Assembly (NCBI RefSeq): GCF_004103825.1
Contig: NZ_RYFI01000004.1
Location: 154,832-200,183, forward strand
Origin: Hansschlegelia zhihuaiae
GTDB taxonomy: Bacteria; Pseudomonadota; Alphaproteobacteria; Rhizobiales; Methylopilaceae
Reading direction: 5' to 3'
DNA: 45,352 nucleotides
Each line of letters starts with the position of its first letter. Positions within the stretch are counted from its first letter, which is position 1. Positions 7,637 to 18,219 of the stretch are shown here, one piece after another. The notes beneath the pieces are model-generated. The model did not search any database and had not been told where the DNA came from. It saw nothing but the letters and a program-made list of their open reading frames with translations. The position numbers and the translations under genes are program-made.

Positions 7637-8832
7637 TCGCACGCAGGACGGTCGTCGCCATCGGCTTTGGCCAGCTCATCTCCTGGGGCGTCGCCTACTA
7701 CCTGGTCGGGGTGTTCGGCGTCCGAATCGCGGCGGACCTCGGCTGGAGCCTGACCGCCGTGCAGGGCGGCTTCACGGCGGGGCTGCTCGCCATGGCGCTG
7801 GTCTCGCCGCTCGCCGGCCGGCTGATCGAGGAGCGCGGCGGGCGGTTGGTGATGACCGCGGGTTCTCTCATCGGGGCGGCGGGCTGCGCGGCGCTCGCCC
7901 TCGCCCACTCGGCCTTCGCCTATTATGGCGCCTGGGTCGTGCTCGGCGTCGCGATGCGCCTCACGCTCTACGACGCGGCCTTCGCGGCGCTCGCGCGGAT
8001 CGGCGGCGCGGAAGCGAGGCGCGCCATGGCGCAGATCACCCTGCTCGGCGGACTCGCCTCCACGGTGTTCTGGCCGCTCGGGGACGCTCTTGCCGACGCC
8101 TTCGGCTGGCGCGGCGCGGTGACGGCCTATGCCGGCTTCTCGCTGCTCGCCGCGCTGCTTCACCTGTCGATTCCGAACGGCCGGCGCGCCGCAGCCCGGA
8201 GCCCCGCGGCCGCGGTCGAAGCGGCTGCCGTCCCGAGCGGTCTCGGCCCTCGCGACACGCGGCTCGCGGCGGTGCTCTACGCGCTCTCCATCGCCTTCGT
8301 CAGCGCGCTGAACTCGGCGATGTCAGCCCATATGATCGGGCTGCTGGCGGGGCTCGGCCTCGGCCTCCAGGCGGCGGTCTGGACCGCGTCGCTGCGGGGC
8401 TTCGGGCAGACGGCGGCCCGCGGCTGCGAGGTGCTGTTCGGAAGCCGGGTCAGGGCGGTCGACCTCAACCTCGCGGCCGCCGCCTTGTTGCCGGTCTGCT
8501 TCCTGATCGCGCTCTGGAGCGGCGTAGAGCTCGCCGCCGCGGTCGCGTTCGTGCTGATGTTCGGGGCGGGCAACGGGCTTTCCACCATCACCCGCGGGAC
8601 CCTGCCGCTCGCCTTCTTCGACCCCGCGGCATACGGGTCGCTGGTCGGCCGGCTGATCGCGCCGAGCTTCCTGCTGTCGGCCGCGGCCCCGGTCGTCTAC
8701 GCCTCCGTGCAGGAGCGCCTCGGAGCGTCGGCTGCGGTGTGGCTCTCAGCCGCGCTTGGCCTCGCCACGCTCGCTTCGGCGGTCGGGCTGAAGCTGCTCG
8801 CGCGGCGCGCGGCGCCGTTCAGCCGCCCTTGA
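7633..8832 (+). CDS. MFS transporter, about 12 membrane segments
   Basis: A 399-residue major facilitator superfamily transporter, probably a drug:proton antiporter-type exporter. Hydrophobic segments alternate over the whole length, starting VVAIGFGQLISWGVAYYLVG. The loop between segments 2 and 3 has the MFS motif-A shape (GRLIEERGGRLVM at about 57-69). It starts at a GTG in a four-base GTGA overlap with the acetyltransferase stop, so the two are probably translated together. Its last 14 bases overlap the end of the convergent cupin gene. The partnership suggests export of the same or an acetylated compound, an inference from gene order only. Confidence 0.88.
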   Translation: MIARRTVVAIGFGQLISWGVAYYLVGVFGVRIAADLGWSLTAVQGGFTAGLLAMALVSPLAGRLIEERGGRLVMTAGSLIGAAGCAALALAHSAFAYYGAWVVLGVAMRLTLYDAAFAALARIGGAEARRAMAQITLLGGLASTVFWPLGDALADAFGWRGAVTAYAGFSLLAALLHLSIPNGRRAAARSPAAAVEAAAVPSGLGPRDTRLAAVLYALSIAFVSALNSAMSAHMIGLLAGLGLGLQAAVWTASLRGFGQTAARGCEVLFGSRVRAVDLNLAAAALLPVCFLIALWSGVELAAAVAFVLMFGAGNGLSTITRGTLPLAFFDPAAYGSLVGRLIAPSFLLSAAAPVVYASVQERLGASAAVWLSAALGLATLASAVGLKLLARRAAPFSRP

Positions 8833-9340
8833 CCCACCGCTGCTTCAGCCCCCCGGCCTCACCGAAGACGGGATCGGTGGGCGGGACCGGCACGGCGGCG
8901 ATTCGCTCGACCGCGGCGTCGTGCTCGCCGGCCTCGTCGGAGCGGATCAGGTCGTAGGGCTGCAGCGGCGGATAGGCGCCGACGATCAGGAAGTCGTCGC
9001 TGGCGTCGATCCGCTTGTGGCCGGTGCCGGCCGGCAGCACGGCGACGTCGCCGGACTGGAGCCGCACGGTCTCGCCCTGCTCGCCGCCGAACTGCACCTC
9101 CGCCCAGCCGCGCGCCACGCCGAGCGCCTCGTGGCAGGTCGAATGGTAGTGGTGGAACGGATAGACGCCGTCGCGCCACAACCCGACCCAGCCATTCGCG
9201 GCGAACATCGCCTCGATGCGCGAGGCGTCGTCCCCGCGGATTGCCCCCTTGTGCAGCAGGAGGGCGAAATCCGGGTGGTTCGGGGTCGCGCCGTCGTCGT
9301 CGAACGCGAGTTCGACGGTTTCGATTTGATCTTCAGCCAC
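8819..9340 (-). CDS. YjlB-like cupin protein
   Basis: A 173-residue single-domain cupin resembling Bacillus YjlB, a family of unknown function. Metal-binding candidates lie in the block YPFHHYHSTCHEALGV followed by the second cupin motif GDVAVLPAGTGHKRI; the conserved tail motif VGAYPPLQPYDL is present. It starts at GTG 9340: a GGAG five bases upstream (plus-strand 9346-9349) and the length support it, and no ATG nearby fits. It converges on the MFS gene with a 14-base overlap of coding ends and is divergent from the cold-shock gene. Substrate and reaction are unknown. Confidence 0.85.
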   Translation of the reverse strand: MAEDQIETVELAFDDDGATPNHPDFALLLHKGAIRGDDASRIEAMFAANGWVGLWRDGVYPFHHYHSTCHEALGVARGWAEVQFGGEQGETVRLQSGDVAVLPAGTGHKRIDASDDFLIVGAYPPLQPYDLIRSDEAGEHDAAVERIAAVPVPPTDPVFGEAGGLKQRWVKGG

Positions 9341-9433
9341 TTCAGCTCCGCCAGCGTCGCCCGGACCGCGTCCGGCGCTTTGCGGTAACGACGTCCTGCC
9401 GGGCTGGTTCCCGCATGGCTTGCGAAGGTCGGC

Positions 9434-9464
9434 TTGACGGAATGGGGGACCTGTGCGGCATAGT
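9434..9464 (+). promoter_or_regulatory. Possible promoter of the cold-shock gene
   Basis: TTGACG at 9434-9439 and CATAGT at 9459-9464 with a 19-base spacer. This would give a 5' leader of roughly 160 bases before the ATG at 9634. Long leaders are typical of cspA-type mRNAs. The spacer is longer than ideal. Confidence 0.35.
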
Positions 9465-9633
9465 GGCGCCGCAATCAGAATTTGGACGCCCTGTCTGGCC
9501 TTCGCATTTGGCGGTTTCCCCGCCGACGCTTCCGCCTCTGACGACACGCACCAAAGTTCGGATTGTGCCCGGCCGGTCGTCGTGTGGTCGATCGGCCAAA
9601 TGCGCACACGCGCTCGTCTCAAGGAAAGCAGGA

Positions 9634-9837
9634 ATGGCTAGCGGCACCGTGAAGTTCTTCAACACCCAGAAGGGATACGGTTTCATCCAGCCGGTCGACG
9701 GCTCGAAGGACGTGTTCGTTCACATCTCCGACGTCGAGCGTTCGGGCCTCCACACCCTCGTCGAGGGCCAGAAGGTCGCGTTCGAGGTGGTGATGGACCG
9801 CGGCAAGACCAAGGCCGCGAACCTCCGCGCCGAGTGA
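9634..9837 (+). CDS. Cold-shock protein, CspA family
   Basis: A 67-residue single-stranded nucleic-acid-binding OB-fold protein that acts as an RNA chaperone. Both RNP motifs are intact: KGYGFIQP (RNP1) and DVFVHIS (RNP2). The length is that of the family (65-70). ATG 9634 begins exactly at MASGTVKFFN and has AAGGA and AGGA elements just upstream; the frame stays open further upstream but that part shows no similarity. A terminator hairpin follows 29 bases after the stop, so it is probably a single-gene transcript. Confidence 0.96.
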   Translation: MASGTVKFFNTQKGYGFIQPVDGSKDVFVHISDVERSGLHTLVEGQKVAFEVVMDRGKTKAANLRAE

Positions 9838-9866
9838 TCGCGCGGCCCGGTTCCGGTTCGCACTAA

Positions 9867-9898
9867 GAACGGGGCGTCCTGAAAAGGGCGCCCCGTTC
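9867..9898 (+). terminator. Rho-independent-type terminator after the cold-shock gene
   Basis: Perfect 10-bp stem: GAACGGGGCG at 9867-9876 pairs with CGCCCCGTTC at 9889-9898, with a 12-base loop. No U-run follows, so termination may be partial, as is common in GC-rich genomes. Confidence 0.65.
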
Positions 9899-10020
9899 GC
9901 GTTCGGGGCCGGGGCAATGCGCCCGAAGGTCCCAGGCGCGACGGGCCGCCTTCTGCACGCCATCGTGATCGGTTAGGACGCCAGCGAACGACATTGTTTT
10001 GGCCACGGGGACAGCTTCGA

Positions 10021-10455
10021 ATGCCGATACGCTATCGTAAGATCTCAGGCGCCGACCTCGCCAAGGGCATCGAGGCGGCGAACGTCACGACGGGGCAGTT
10101 CGCCGCGCTCTTCGGCGTCCAGCCGAAGCGCATCGAGAGGTGGCTCAAGGACGAGGTCGAGATTCCGCACAGCGTCGCGCTGTTCGTCGGCCTGATCGCC
10201 GACCCGCTGGTTCTGGAGAAGGCCCTCGTCATCACCCAGTACATGGTCGATAAGAGCGAGCCTGCGCCTGCCGCCCGCGAGAAGCGTCAGAAGGGCGAGA
10301 AGGCCGAAAAGGGCGCCAAGCGCGCGAGGGCTGAGAAACGCGAAGGGAACGGCGAGGCCGGCCGCGCCCGCCGTCTCAAGGCTCGACGCTCTGAAGCGCC
10401 CCGGCGACCCGTCGCAGAAGCCCCCGCGACAGGAAGCGCGTCCCAAACGCGCTGA
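10021..10455 (+). CDS. Small helix-turn-helix protein with a basic low-complexity tail
   Basis: A 144-residue protein of unrecognised family. Residues 1-70 contain a likely helix-turn-helix: TTGQFAALFGVQPKRIERWL then a wing-like or extra helix IPHSVALFVGLIADP, resembling phage-repressor-type DNA-binding units. From about residue 80 the chain is rich in Lys, Arg, Glu and Ala (EKRQKGEKAEKGAKRARAEK) and is likely disordered and DNA- or RNA-binding. ATG 10021 is preferred over the TTG at 9994. The last 80 bases overlap the 3' end of the convergent SDR gene. Function not assigned. Confidence 0.7.
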   Translation: MPIRYRKISGADLAKGIEAANVTTGQFAALFGVQPKRIERWLKDEVEIPHSVALFVGLIADPLVLEKALVITQYMVDKSEPAPAAREKRQKGEKAEKGAKRARAEKREGNGEAGRARRLKARRSEAPRRPVAEAPATGSASQTR

Positions 10456-11164
10456 ATTTCGGCAGCGCGCCCGGGATCACGATCGCCTTGCGGGCCTGGA
10501 AGCCTTCGAAGCCGGCCTTCGCGACGTCGACGGCCGAGACCACGCCGATCTTGAACAGCCGCGCGCCCTGAAGGTCCGCGACGTCGGCGAACTCGGTCGG
10601 AACCGGCCCGGGGCAGAGCGTGGTCACGGTCACGCCCTTGCGGCGGCTCTCCTCGAACAGCGCCTCGGAGAACGACAGGAGATAGGCCTTGGTGGCGTAG
10701 TAGACCGCCATGTCGGGGCCTGCCTGGAAGGCCGCGAGCGAGGCGACGTTGAGGACGCCGCCCCGGCCCCGCGCGAGCATGCCGGGCAGGAAAAGGCCGG
10801 CGAGCGCGGTCGGGGCCGCGACGTTGACCTGGACCATCTCGAGCTGCCGGTCGAAGGGCAGCGTCGCGAAACGGCCGCGCAGGCCGAAGCCGGCGTTGTT
10901 GACCAGCACGTCGACCACCAGCCCGCGCCGCCCGGCCTCGATCGCGAGGTCCTTGGCGCCGTCCGGCTTCGAGAGGTCGGCCGCGATCGCCTCGGCTCGA
11001 ATCCCGTGCTTTTCCGCAAGCTCCGACGCGAGCGCCTTCAGCCGGTCCTCCCGCCGTGCGGCGAGCGCCAGATGGTCGCCATTCGCCGCGAACAGCCTGG
11101 CGAGTTCGACGCCGATCCCGGAGGACGCGCCTGTGATCAGCACGGTGCGACCGGACGTGGTCAT
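10376..11164 (-). CDS. Short-chain dehydrogenase/reductase
   Basis: A 262-residue NAD(P)-dependent oxidoreductase of the SDR family. The cofactor motif TGASSGIG lies at residues 11-18, the structural NNAGFG near 90, the catalytic Ser in NVASLAAF, and Tyr-x3-Lys in YYATKAYLLSF near 158. The PGPVPTEF motif after the active site is also present. The reading frame continues far upstream, antisense to carB, but the SDR fold begins at ATG 11164 (MTTSGRTVLITG), so the extension is spurious. It is divergent from carB. Substrate unknown. Confidence 0.88.
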   Translation of the reverse strand: MTTSGRTVLITGASSGIGVELARLFAANGDHLALAARREDRLKALASELAEKHGIRAEAIAADLSKPDGAKDLAIEAGRRGLVVDVLVNNAGFGLRGRFATLPFDRQLEMVQVNVAAPTALAGLFLPGMLARGRGGVLNVASLAAFQAGPDMAVYYATKAYLLSFSEALFEESRRKGVTVTTLCPGPVPTEFADVADLQGARLFKIGVVSAVDVAKAGFEGFQARKAIVIPGALPKFSAFGTRFLSRGLLRRVAGALQSVEP

Positions 11165-11326
11165 TTGGGGTTTTCTCCGGGATGACGGGCGCTGCGGGCC
11201 GGCGATGCTTCCCTGCCCGCCGCCGACTGTGTAAGGAACGCGCTCAGCCACGCAATCGCCCTCCCCTCGCCTCGCGCCCTGACGCGGGGAGCGCGCCGCC
11301 GACGCGCGCACATCGACAGGTCCCAC

Positions 11327-14650
<3,324 letters not shown>

Positions 14651-14673
14651 GCGCCCGCTCGCCGATTTTGTGG

Positions 14674-14706
14674 AACGTCGTACGAACCTCCGACGTTTCT
14701 GTTTTC
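14674..14706 (+). terminator. Possible weak terminator after carB
   Basis: AACGTCG at 14674-14680 pairs with CGACGTT at 14691-14697 (7-bp perfect stem, 10-base loop), followed by the T-rich TCTGTTTTC. It sits 24 bases after the carB stop. The stem is short, so it could equally be an operator-like site ahead of greA. Confidence 0.4.
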
Positions 14707-14771
14707 ATATGCGCGCCCGCTGTCGGCACACGGCGGGCGCGGCGTCGTTTTGTGTCGAGAGAGACTGAGAA

Positions 14772-15245
14772 ATGGACAAGATCCCGATGACCGCCGCAGG
14801 CCATTCGGCGCTGGAGGCGGAGCTGAAACACCGCGCTTCCACCGAACGCCCGCGCATCATCGCGGCGATCTCCGAGGCGCGTTCGCATGGCGACCTGTCC
14901 GAGAACGCGGAATATCACGCCGCCAAGGAGCAGCAGAGCCTGAACGAGGGCCGCATCGCCGAGCTCGAGAGCATGATCGCGCGCGCCGAGGTCATCGACC
15001 TGTCGAAGCTGCAGGGCGACACCATCACGTTCGGGGCGACCGTCACAGTGGTCGACGAGGACACCGACGAGGAGAAGGTCTACCAGATCGTCGGCGAGGC
15101 CGAATCCGACGTGAAGCAGGGCCGGGTCTCGATCGGCTCGCCGATCGCCCGCGCGCTGGTCGGCAAGAAGGTCGGCGATACCGTCGAGGTCGCGACGCCC
15201 GGCGGCGGCAAGAGCTACGAGGTTCTGAGCGTCCGCTTCGCTTGA
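14772..15245 (+). CDS. greA: Transcription elongation factor GreA
   Basis: Binds the secondary channel of RNA polymerase and stimulates transcript cleavage in backtracked complexes. The 157 residues match GreA (about 158). The N-terminal coiled-coil carries the acidic tip in [20 protein letters not shown] (residues 37-56), followed by the linker [18 protein letters not shown] and the FKBP-like C-terminal domain ([17 protein letters not shown]). ATG 14772 gives the standard start [14 protein letters not shown] with a GAGAGAG-type ribosome-binding site. A strong terminator follows. Confidence 0.97.
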   Translation: MDKIPMTAAGHSALEAELKHRASTERPRIIAAISEARSHGDLSENAEYHAAKEQQSLNEGRIAELESMIARAEVIDLSKLQGDTITFGATVTVVDEDTDEEKVYQIVGEAESDVKQGRVSIGSPIARALVGKKVGDTVEVATPGGGKSYEVLSVRFA

Positions 15246-15267
15246 GGATTTCAGGTCGAGAAACGCG

Positions 15268-15295
15268 AAAGGGCCGGCTCACCAGCCGGCCCTTT
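15268..15295. terminator. Strong terminator between greA and the small membrane protein
   Basis: Perfect 12-bp stem AAAGGGCCGGCT (15268-15279) with AGCCGGCCCTTT (15284-15295) and a 4-base loop. Flanking A and T residues on both sides let it act in both directions, serving greA (+) and the convergent small gene (-). Confidence 0.88.
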
Positions 15296-15317
15296 GTTCG
15301 TTCAGCTTCCCTCTCGC

Positions 15318-15500
15318 TCAGCCCGGAGCGAAGAAGACAGACCAGATCACCCACATGGCGACCGCCGCGCCGACGGTGCTGACGATCAACACGACCGGCA
15401 TGTTGCGGGGCTTGTCGGTCCCCTGCTTGGCCTCGACCTCGTTCTTCTTCTCGGTCATCTCGCCCGGCGGCGGGTTGTGGGTCTGAGCGTTCGCGGTCAT
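15318..15500 (-). CDS. Small single-pass membrane protein (60 residues)
   Basis: A 60-residue protein of no recognised family. Residues 1-33 are polar and charged (PPPGEMTEKKNEVEAKQGTD), and residues 35-57 form one clear transmembrane helix (PVVLIVSTVGAAVAMWVIW), ending VFFAPG. The predicted topology is a cytoplasmic N-terminus with a very short external tail. ATG 15500 is preceded by GGAGACGCAT, a usable ribosome-binding site. It shares the greA terminator in convergent orientation and lies 77 bases downstream of the metal transporter gene, so it may be co-transcribed with it. Confidence 0.68.
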   Translation of the reverse strand: MTANAQTHNPPPGEMTEKKNEVEAKQGTDKPRNMPVVLIVSTVGAAVAMWVIWSVFFAPG

Positions 15501-15577
15501 ATGCGTCTCCTTGCGCGCCCGCTCTCGGGCGCTCTCGGGACAACAACGATCTAGGGCGCGAAGCGATCCATCGCGCG

Positions 15578-16255
15578 TCAGTGAGCGTGGCCGCTGTGCT
15601 CCGCGTGGCCCGGTCCGTGATCGTGACCGTCGGACGCGGTCGGCGCACCGCGCTGTTCGGCGAAGGACTGCCGAAGTATCTGAAACGCCGACGTCAGGAA
15701 GAGCCCAGCCATGATCGCGGCGACGATCAGGTCCGGCCAGGCCGACGCCGTCGCCCACACGGCGACCGCCGCGAGCATCACCGCGACATTGCCGATGGCG
15801 TCGTTGCGCGAGCAGAGCCAGACCGAGCGGACATTGGCGTCGCCGTCCTTGTAGCGCACCAGAATGAGGACGCTCGCGACATTGGCGGCGAGCGCGAGAA
15901 CGCCCACCGCGCCCATCACCTCAGCGGTCGGCACGCCGAGCACCAGCGTGTTGTAGGCCGTCAGACCCAGCACCCAGAGCGCCATGACGAACAGGCTGAG
16001 GCCCTTGAGCATCGCGGCCCTCGCCCTGACGACCGGCGCCGCGCCGATGACCGCGAGGCTGATGCCGTAAGTCGTGGCGTCGGCCGCGAAATCGAGCGCG
16101 TCGGCCTTCAGCGCCTGCGAGCCGGCGAGCGCGCCCGCGGCCATCTCGACCGCGAACATCGCGCCGTTGATCGCGATCACGGCCCAGAGCCTGCGCCGGT
16201 AATCGGGCGACAGCCCGTCGAACTTCGCCTCGTGCCCGCAGCAGCCCGCGCTCAT
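15578..16255 (-). CDS. Short cation-diffusion-facilitator-like transporter with His-rich tail
   Basis: A 225-residue membrane protein of the CDF (cation efflux) superfamily, predicted to export a divalent metal in exchange for protons. Six hydrophobic segments are visible. The second-segment metal site reads ADALDFAAD (Asp52, Asp55, Asp59). In the fifth segment the usual HxxxD is replaced by NDAIGN (Asp152, Asn156). The cytoplasmic C-terminal domain of classical CDFs is absent; instead the chain ends with HDHGPGHAEHSGHAH, and the N-terminus has CCGHE, both possible metal-collecting motifs. ATG 16255 is preferred since it starts just ahead of CCGHE. Metal identity is unknown. Confidence 0.82.
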   Translation of the reverse strand: MSAGCCGHEAKFDGLSPDYRRRLWAVIAINGAMFAVEMAAGALAGSQALKADALDFAADATTYGISLAVIGAAPVVRARAAMLKGLSLFVMALWVLGLTAYNTLVLGVPTAEVMGAVGVLALAANVASVLILVRYKDGDANVRSVWLCSRNDAIGNVAVMLAAVAVWATASAWPDLIVAAIMAGLFLTSAFQILRQSFAEQRGAPTASDGHDHGPGHAEHSGHAH

Positions 16256-16330
16256 GGAGCCTCTCCGTGTGATCACGGCTTCAGGGCTACCGCGAAACCG
16301 CGACGTAACACTAGAACGGCGGCGACTTGC

Positions 16331-17221
16331 TCAGAACGACCAGCGCTGCGCCTTCTCCAGCAGGAAGTCGCGGAAGACGTTCACGCGGGCGACGTTCTTG
16401 AGCTCTTCCGGGTAGACGAAATAAGCCTCGAGGGTCGGCATGTCGGAGCCCTCGAGAACCCGCACGAGGTTGGAGCTCTCGTCCATCAGATAGTCCGGCA
16501 CGACCGCGAGGCCGACGCCGGTCTCGGCCGCGCTCTTGATCGCCGCGACCGAATTGATGACGAGGCTCGCGAGCCGCGGCTGCTTCGGGTTGCGGGCCGC
16601 GGTCTTCAGCCAGTTGATCGACTGCAGGAAGAACGGGATCGGGCCGCCGAACTCGATGATGCGGTGCTGGTCGAGCTCGTCGACGTCCTTCGGACGACCG
16701 TGCCGCTCGAGGTAAAAGGGCGACGCATAGGCGTGATAGTGCACCGTGAACAGCCGGCGCTGGATGAGGTCGGGCTGGGTCGGCGCGCGCAGCCTTATCG
16801 CCACGTCCGCCTCGCGCATCGCAAGGTCGAGCTCCTCGTCGGTCAGGATCAGCTGGACCTGGATGTCCGGGTAGCGGTCCATGAACTCGACCAGCCGCGG
16901 CGCGAGCCAGGCGCCGCCGAAGCCGACCGTCGTGGTGAGCTTCAGCACGCCATGCGGCCGGTCGCGGCTGTCGGTCAGGATCGAGCGCGCCTGTTCGAGC
17001 TTGGCGAACACGTCCTGGGTGGTGCGGAACAGCAGCTCGCCCTGCTCGGTGAGCATCAGGCCGCGCGCATGACGGTGGAACAGCGGCGTCTTCAGGTCGT
17101 GCTCCAGCGCCGAGACCTGGCGGCTCACCGCCGACTGGCTGAGCGCGAGCGATTCGCCGGCCCTGGTGAAGCTGCCGGCGTCCGCGGCCGCGTGGAAGAT
17201 GCGCAGCTTGTCCCAGTCCAT
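16331..17221 (-). CDS. LysR-family regulator, VtlR/LsrB type
   Basis: A 296-residue LysR-type regulator. Residues 1-60 are the winged HTH (MDWDKLRIFHAAADAGSFTR; LSQSAVSRQVSALE) and about 90-290 the periplasmic-binding-like effector domain. The N-terminus and the FHRHARGLMLTEQGE wing closely resemble rhizobial LsrB and Brucella/Agrobacterium VtlR, which are also encoded beside trxB and control sRNA, envelope and redox genes. The protein contains no cysteine. It starts 29 bases after the trxB stop, so elm1-like, trxB and this gene probably form one operon. The effector is unknown. Confidence 0.88.
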   Translation of the reverse strand: MDWDKLRIFHAAADAGSFTRAGESLALSQSAVSRQVSALEHDLKTPLFHRHARGLMLTEQGELLFRTTQDVFAKLEQARSILTDSRDRPHGVLKLTTTVGFGGAWLAPRLVEFMDRYPDIQVQLILTDEELDLAMREADVAIRLRAPTQPDLIQRRLFTVHYHAYASPFYLERHGRPKDVDELDQHRIIEFGGPIPFFLQSINWLKTAARNPKQPRLASLVINSVAAIKSAAETGVGLAVVPDYLMDESSNLVRVLEGSDMPTLEAYFVYPEELKNVARVNVFRDFLLEKAQRWSF

Positions 17222-17250
17222 TCCATCCCCCGCGCAGCCGTGGCCTGACG

Positions 17251-18219
17251 TCAGGCCGCGGTCCGCTCCGCCTCCTCGGCTGCCAGAAACCTCTCGGCAT
17301 CGAGCGCGGCCATGCAGCCCATGCCGGCCGCCGTCACCGCCTGTCGATAGGTCTCGTCAGCGACGTCGCCGGCGGCGAACACGCCGGGAACGTTCGTGAA
17401 GGTGGTTCCCGGCGTGACCTTCAGGTAGCCCGACGGCTTCATGTCGAGCTGGCCCCGGAACAGCTCGGTCGCGGGCTGGTGGCCGATCGCGACGAACACG
17501 CCGTCGCACGGCCTGACGGTCGTCTGGCCGGTGCGCGTGTCGACCAGCTTGACGCCCGTGACCTTGGGCGGCGTGCCGCCGCCGAGGATCTCGCCCACGG
17601 TCGCGTTCCACACCACCTCGATCTTCGGGTTCTGGAACACGCGGTCCTGCAGGATGCGCTCCCCGCGAAAACTCTCGCGGCGGTGGACCAGCGTGACCTT
17701 CGAGGCGAAGTTCGTCAGGAACAGCGCCTCCTCGAGCGCGGTGTTGCCGCCGCCCACGACCATCACCTCCTTGTTGCGGAAGAAGAAGCCGTCGCAGGTC
17801 GCGCAGGCCGACACGCCGTAGCCCTTGAAAATCTCCTCGCTTTCGAGCCCGAGCCATCTCGCCTGCGCGCCGGTCGACACCACGACCGCGTCGGCCGTGA
17901 TGCGGCCCGACGATTCGGTCTCGATCACGAAGGGCCGGCGCGAGAAGTCGACCTTCGAGACATGGTCATGGAGCGTGCGGGTCCCCATCCGCTCGGCCTG
18001 GGCCTGCATCTGCTCCATGAGCCAGGGGCCCTGCACCGCTTCCGCGAAGCCCGGATAGTTCTCGACGTCGGTCGTGATGGTGAGCTGGCCGCCCGGCTGC
18101 AGGCCTGAGATCACCACCGGCTCGAGCATGGCGCGCGCGGCGTAGAGCGCGGCCGTCCAGCCTGCGGGGCCGGAGCCGATGATGGCGAGGCGGACATGTC
18201 CGATCGGTTGCTCAGTCAT
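17251..18219 (-). CDS. trxB: Thioredoxin reductase
   Basis: FAD enzyme that reduces thioredoxin with NADPH. The 322 residues have the FAD motif IIGSGPAGWTAALYAARA (13-30), the redox pair Cys139-Ala-Thr-Cys142 (SACATCDGFFF), the NADPH motif VVGGGNTALEEALF near 155, and the C-terminal GVFAAGDVAD block. Length is standard (about 320). ATG 18219 overlaps the stop of the upstream ELM1-like gene (ATGA), showing translational coupling, and a LysR regulator follows after 29 bases. Confidence 0.96.
   Translation of the reverse strand: MTEQPIGHVRLAIIGSGPAGWTAALYAARAMLEPVVISGLQPGGQLTITTDVENYPGFAEAVQGPWLMEQMQAQAERMGTRTLHDHVSKVDFSRRPFVIETESSGRITADAVVVSTGAQARWLGLESEEIFKGYGVSACATCDGFFFRNKEVMVVGGGNTALEEALFLTNFASKVTLVHRRESFRGERILQDRVFQNPKIEVVWNATVGEILGGGTPPKVTGVKLVDTRTGQTTVRPCDGVFVAIGHQPATELFRGQLDMKPSGYLKVTPGTTFTNVPGVFAAGDVADETYRQAVTAAGMGCMAALDAERFLAAEEAERTAA

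Noticed and set aside
15520-15539. Two tandem copies of CGCTCTCGGG
   Set aside because: A single 10-base duplication just upstream of a small gene, too short to support a function.
16256-16330. Possible AbcR-type small RNA beside the LysR gene
   Set aside because: The gap is only 75 bases and has no terminator hairpin or CUCCCA seed.
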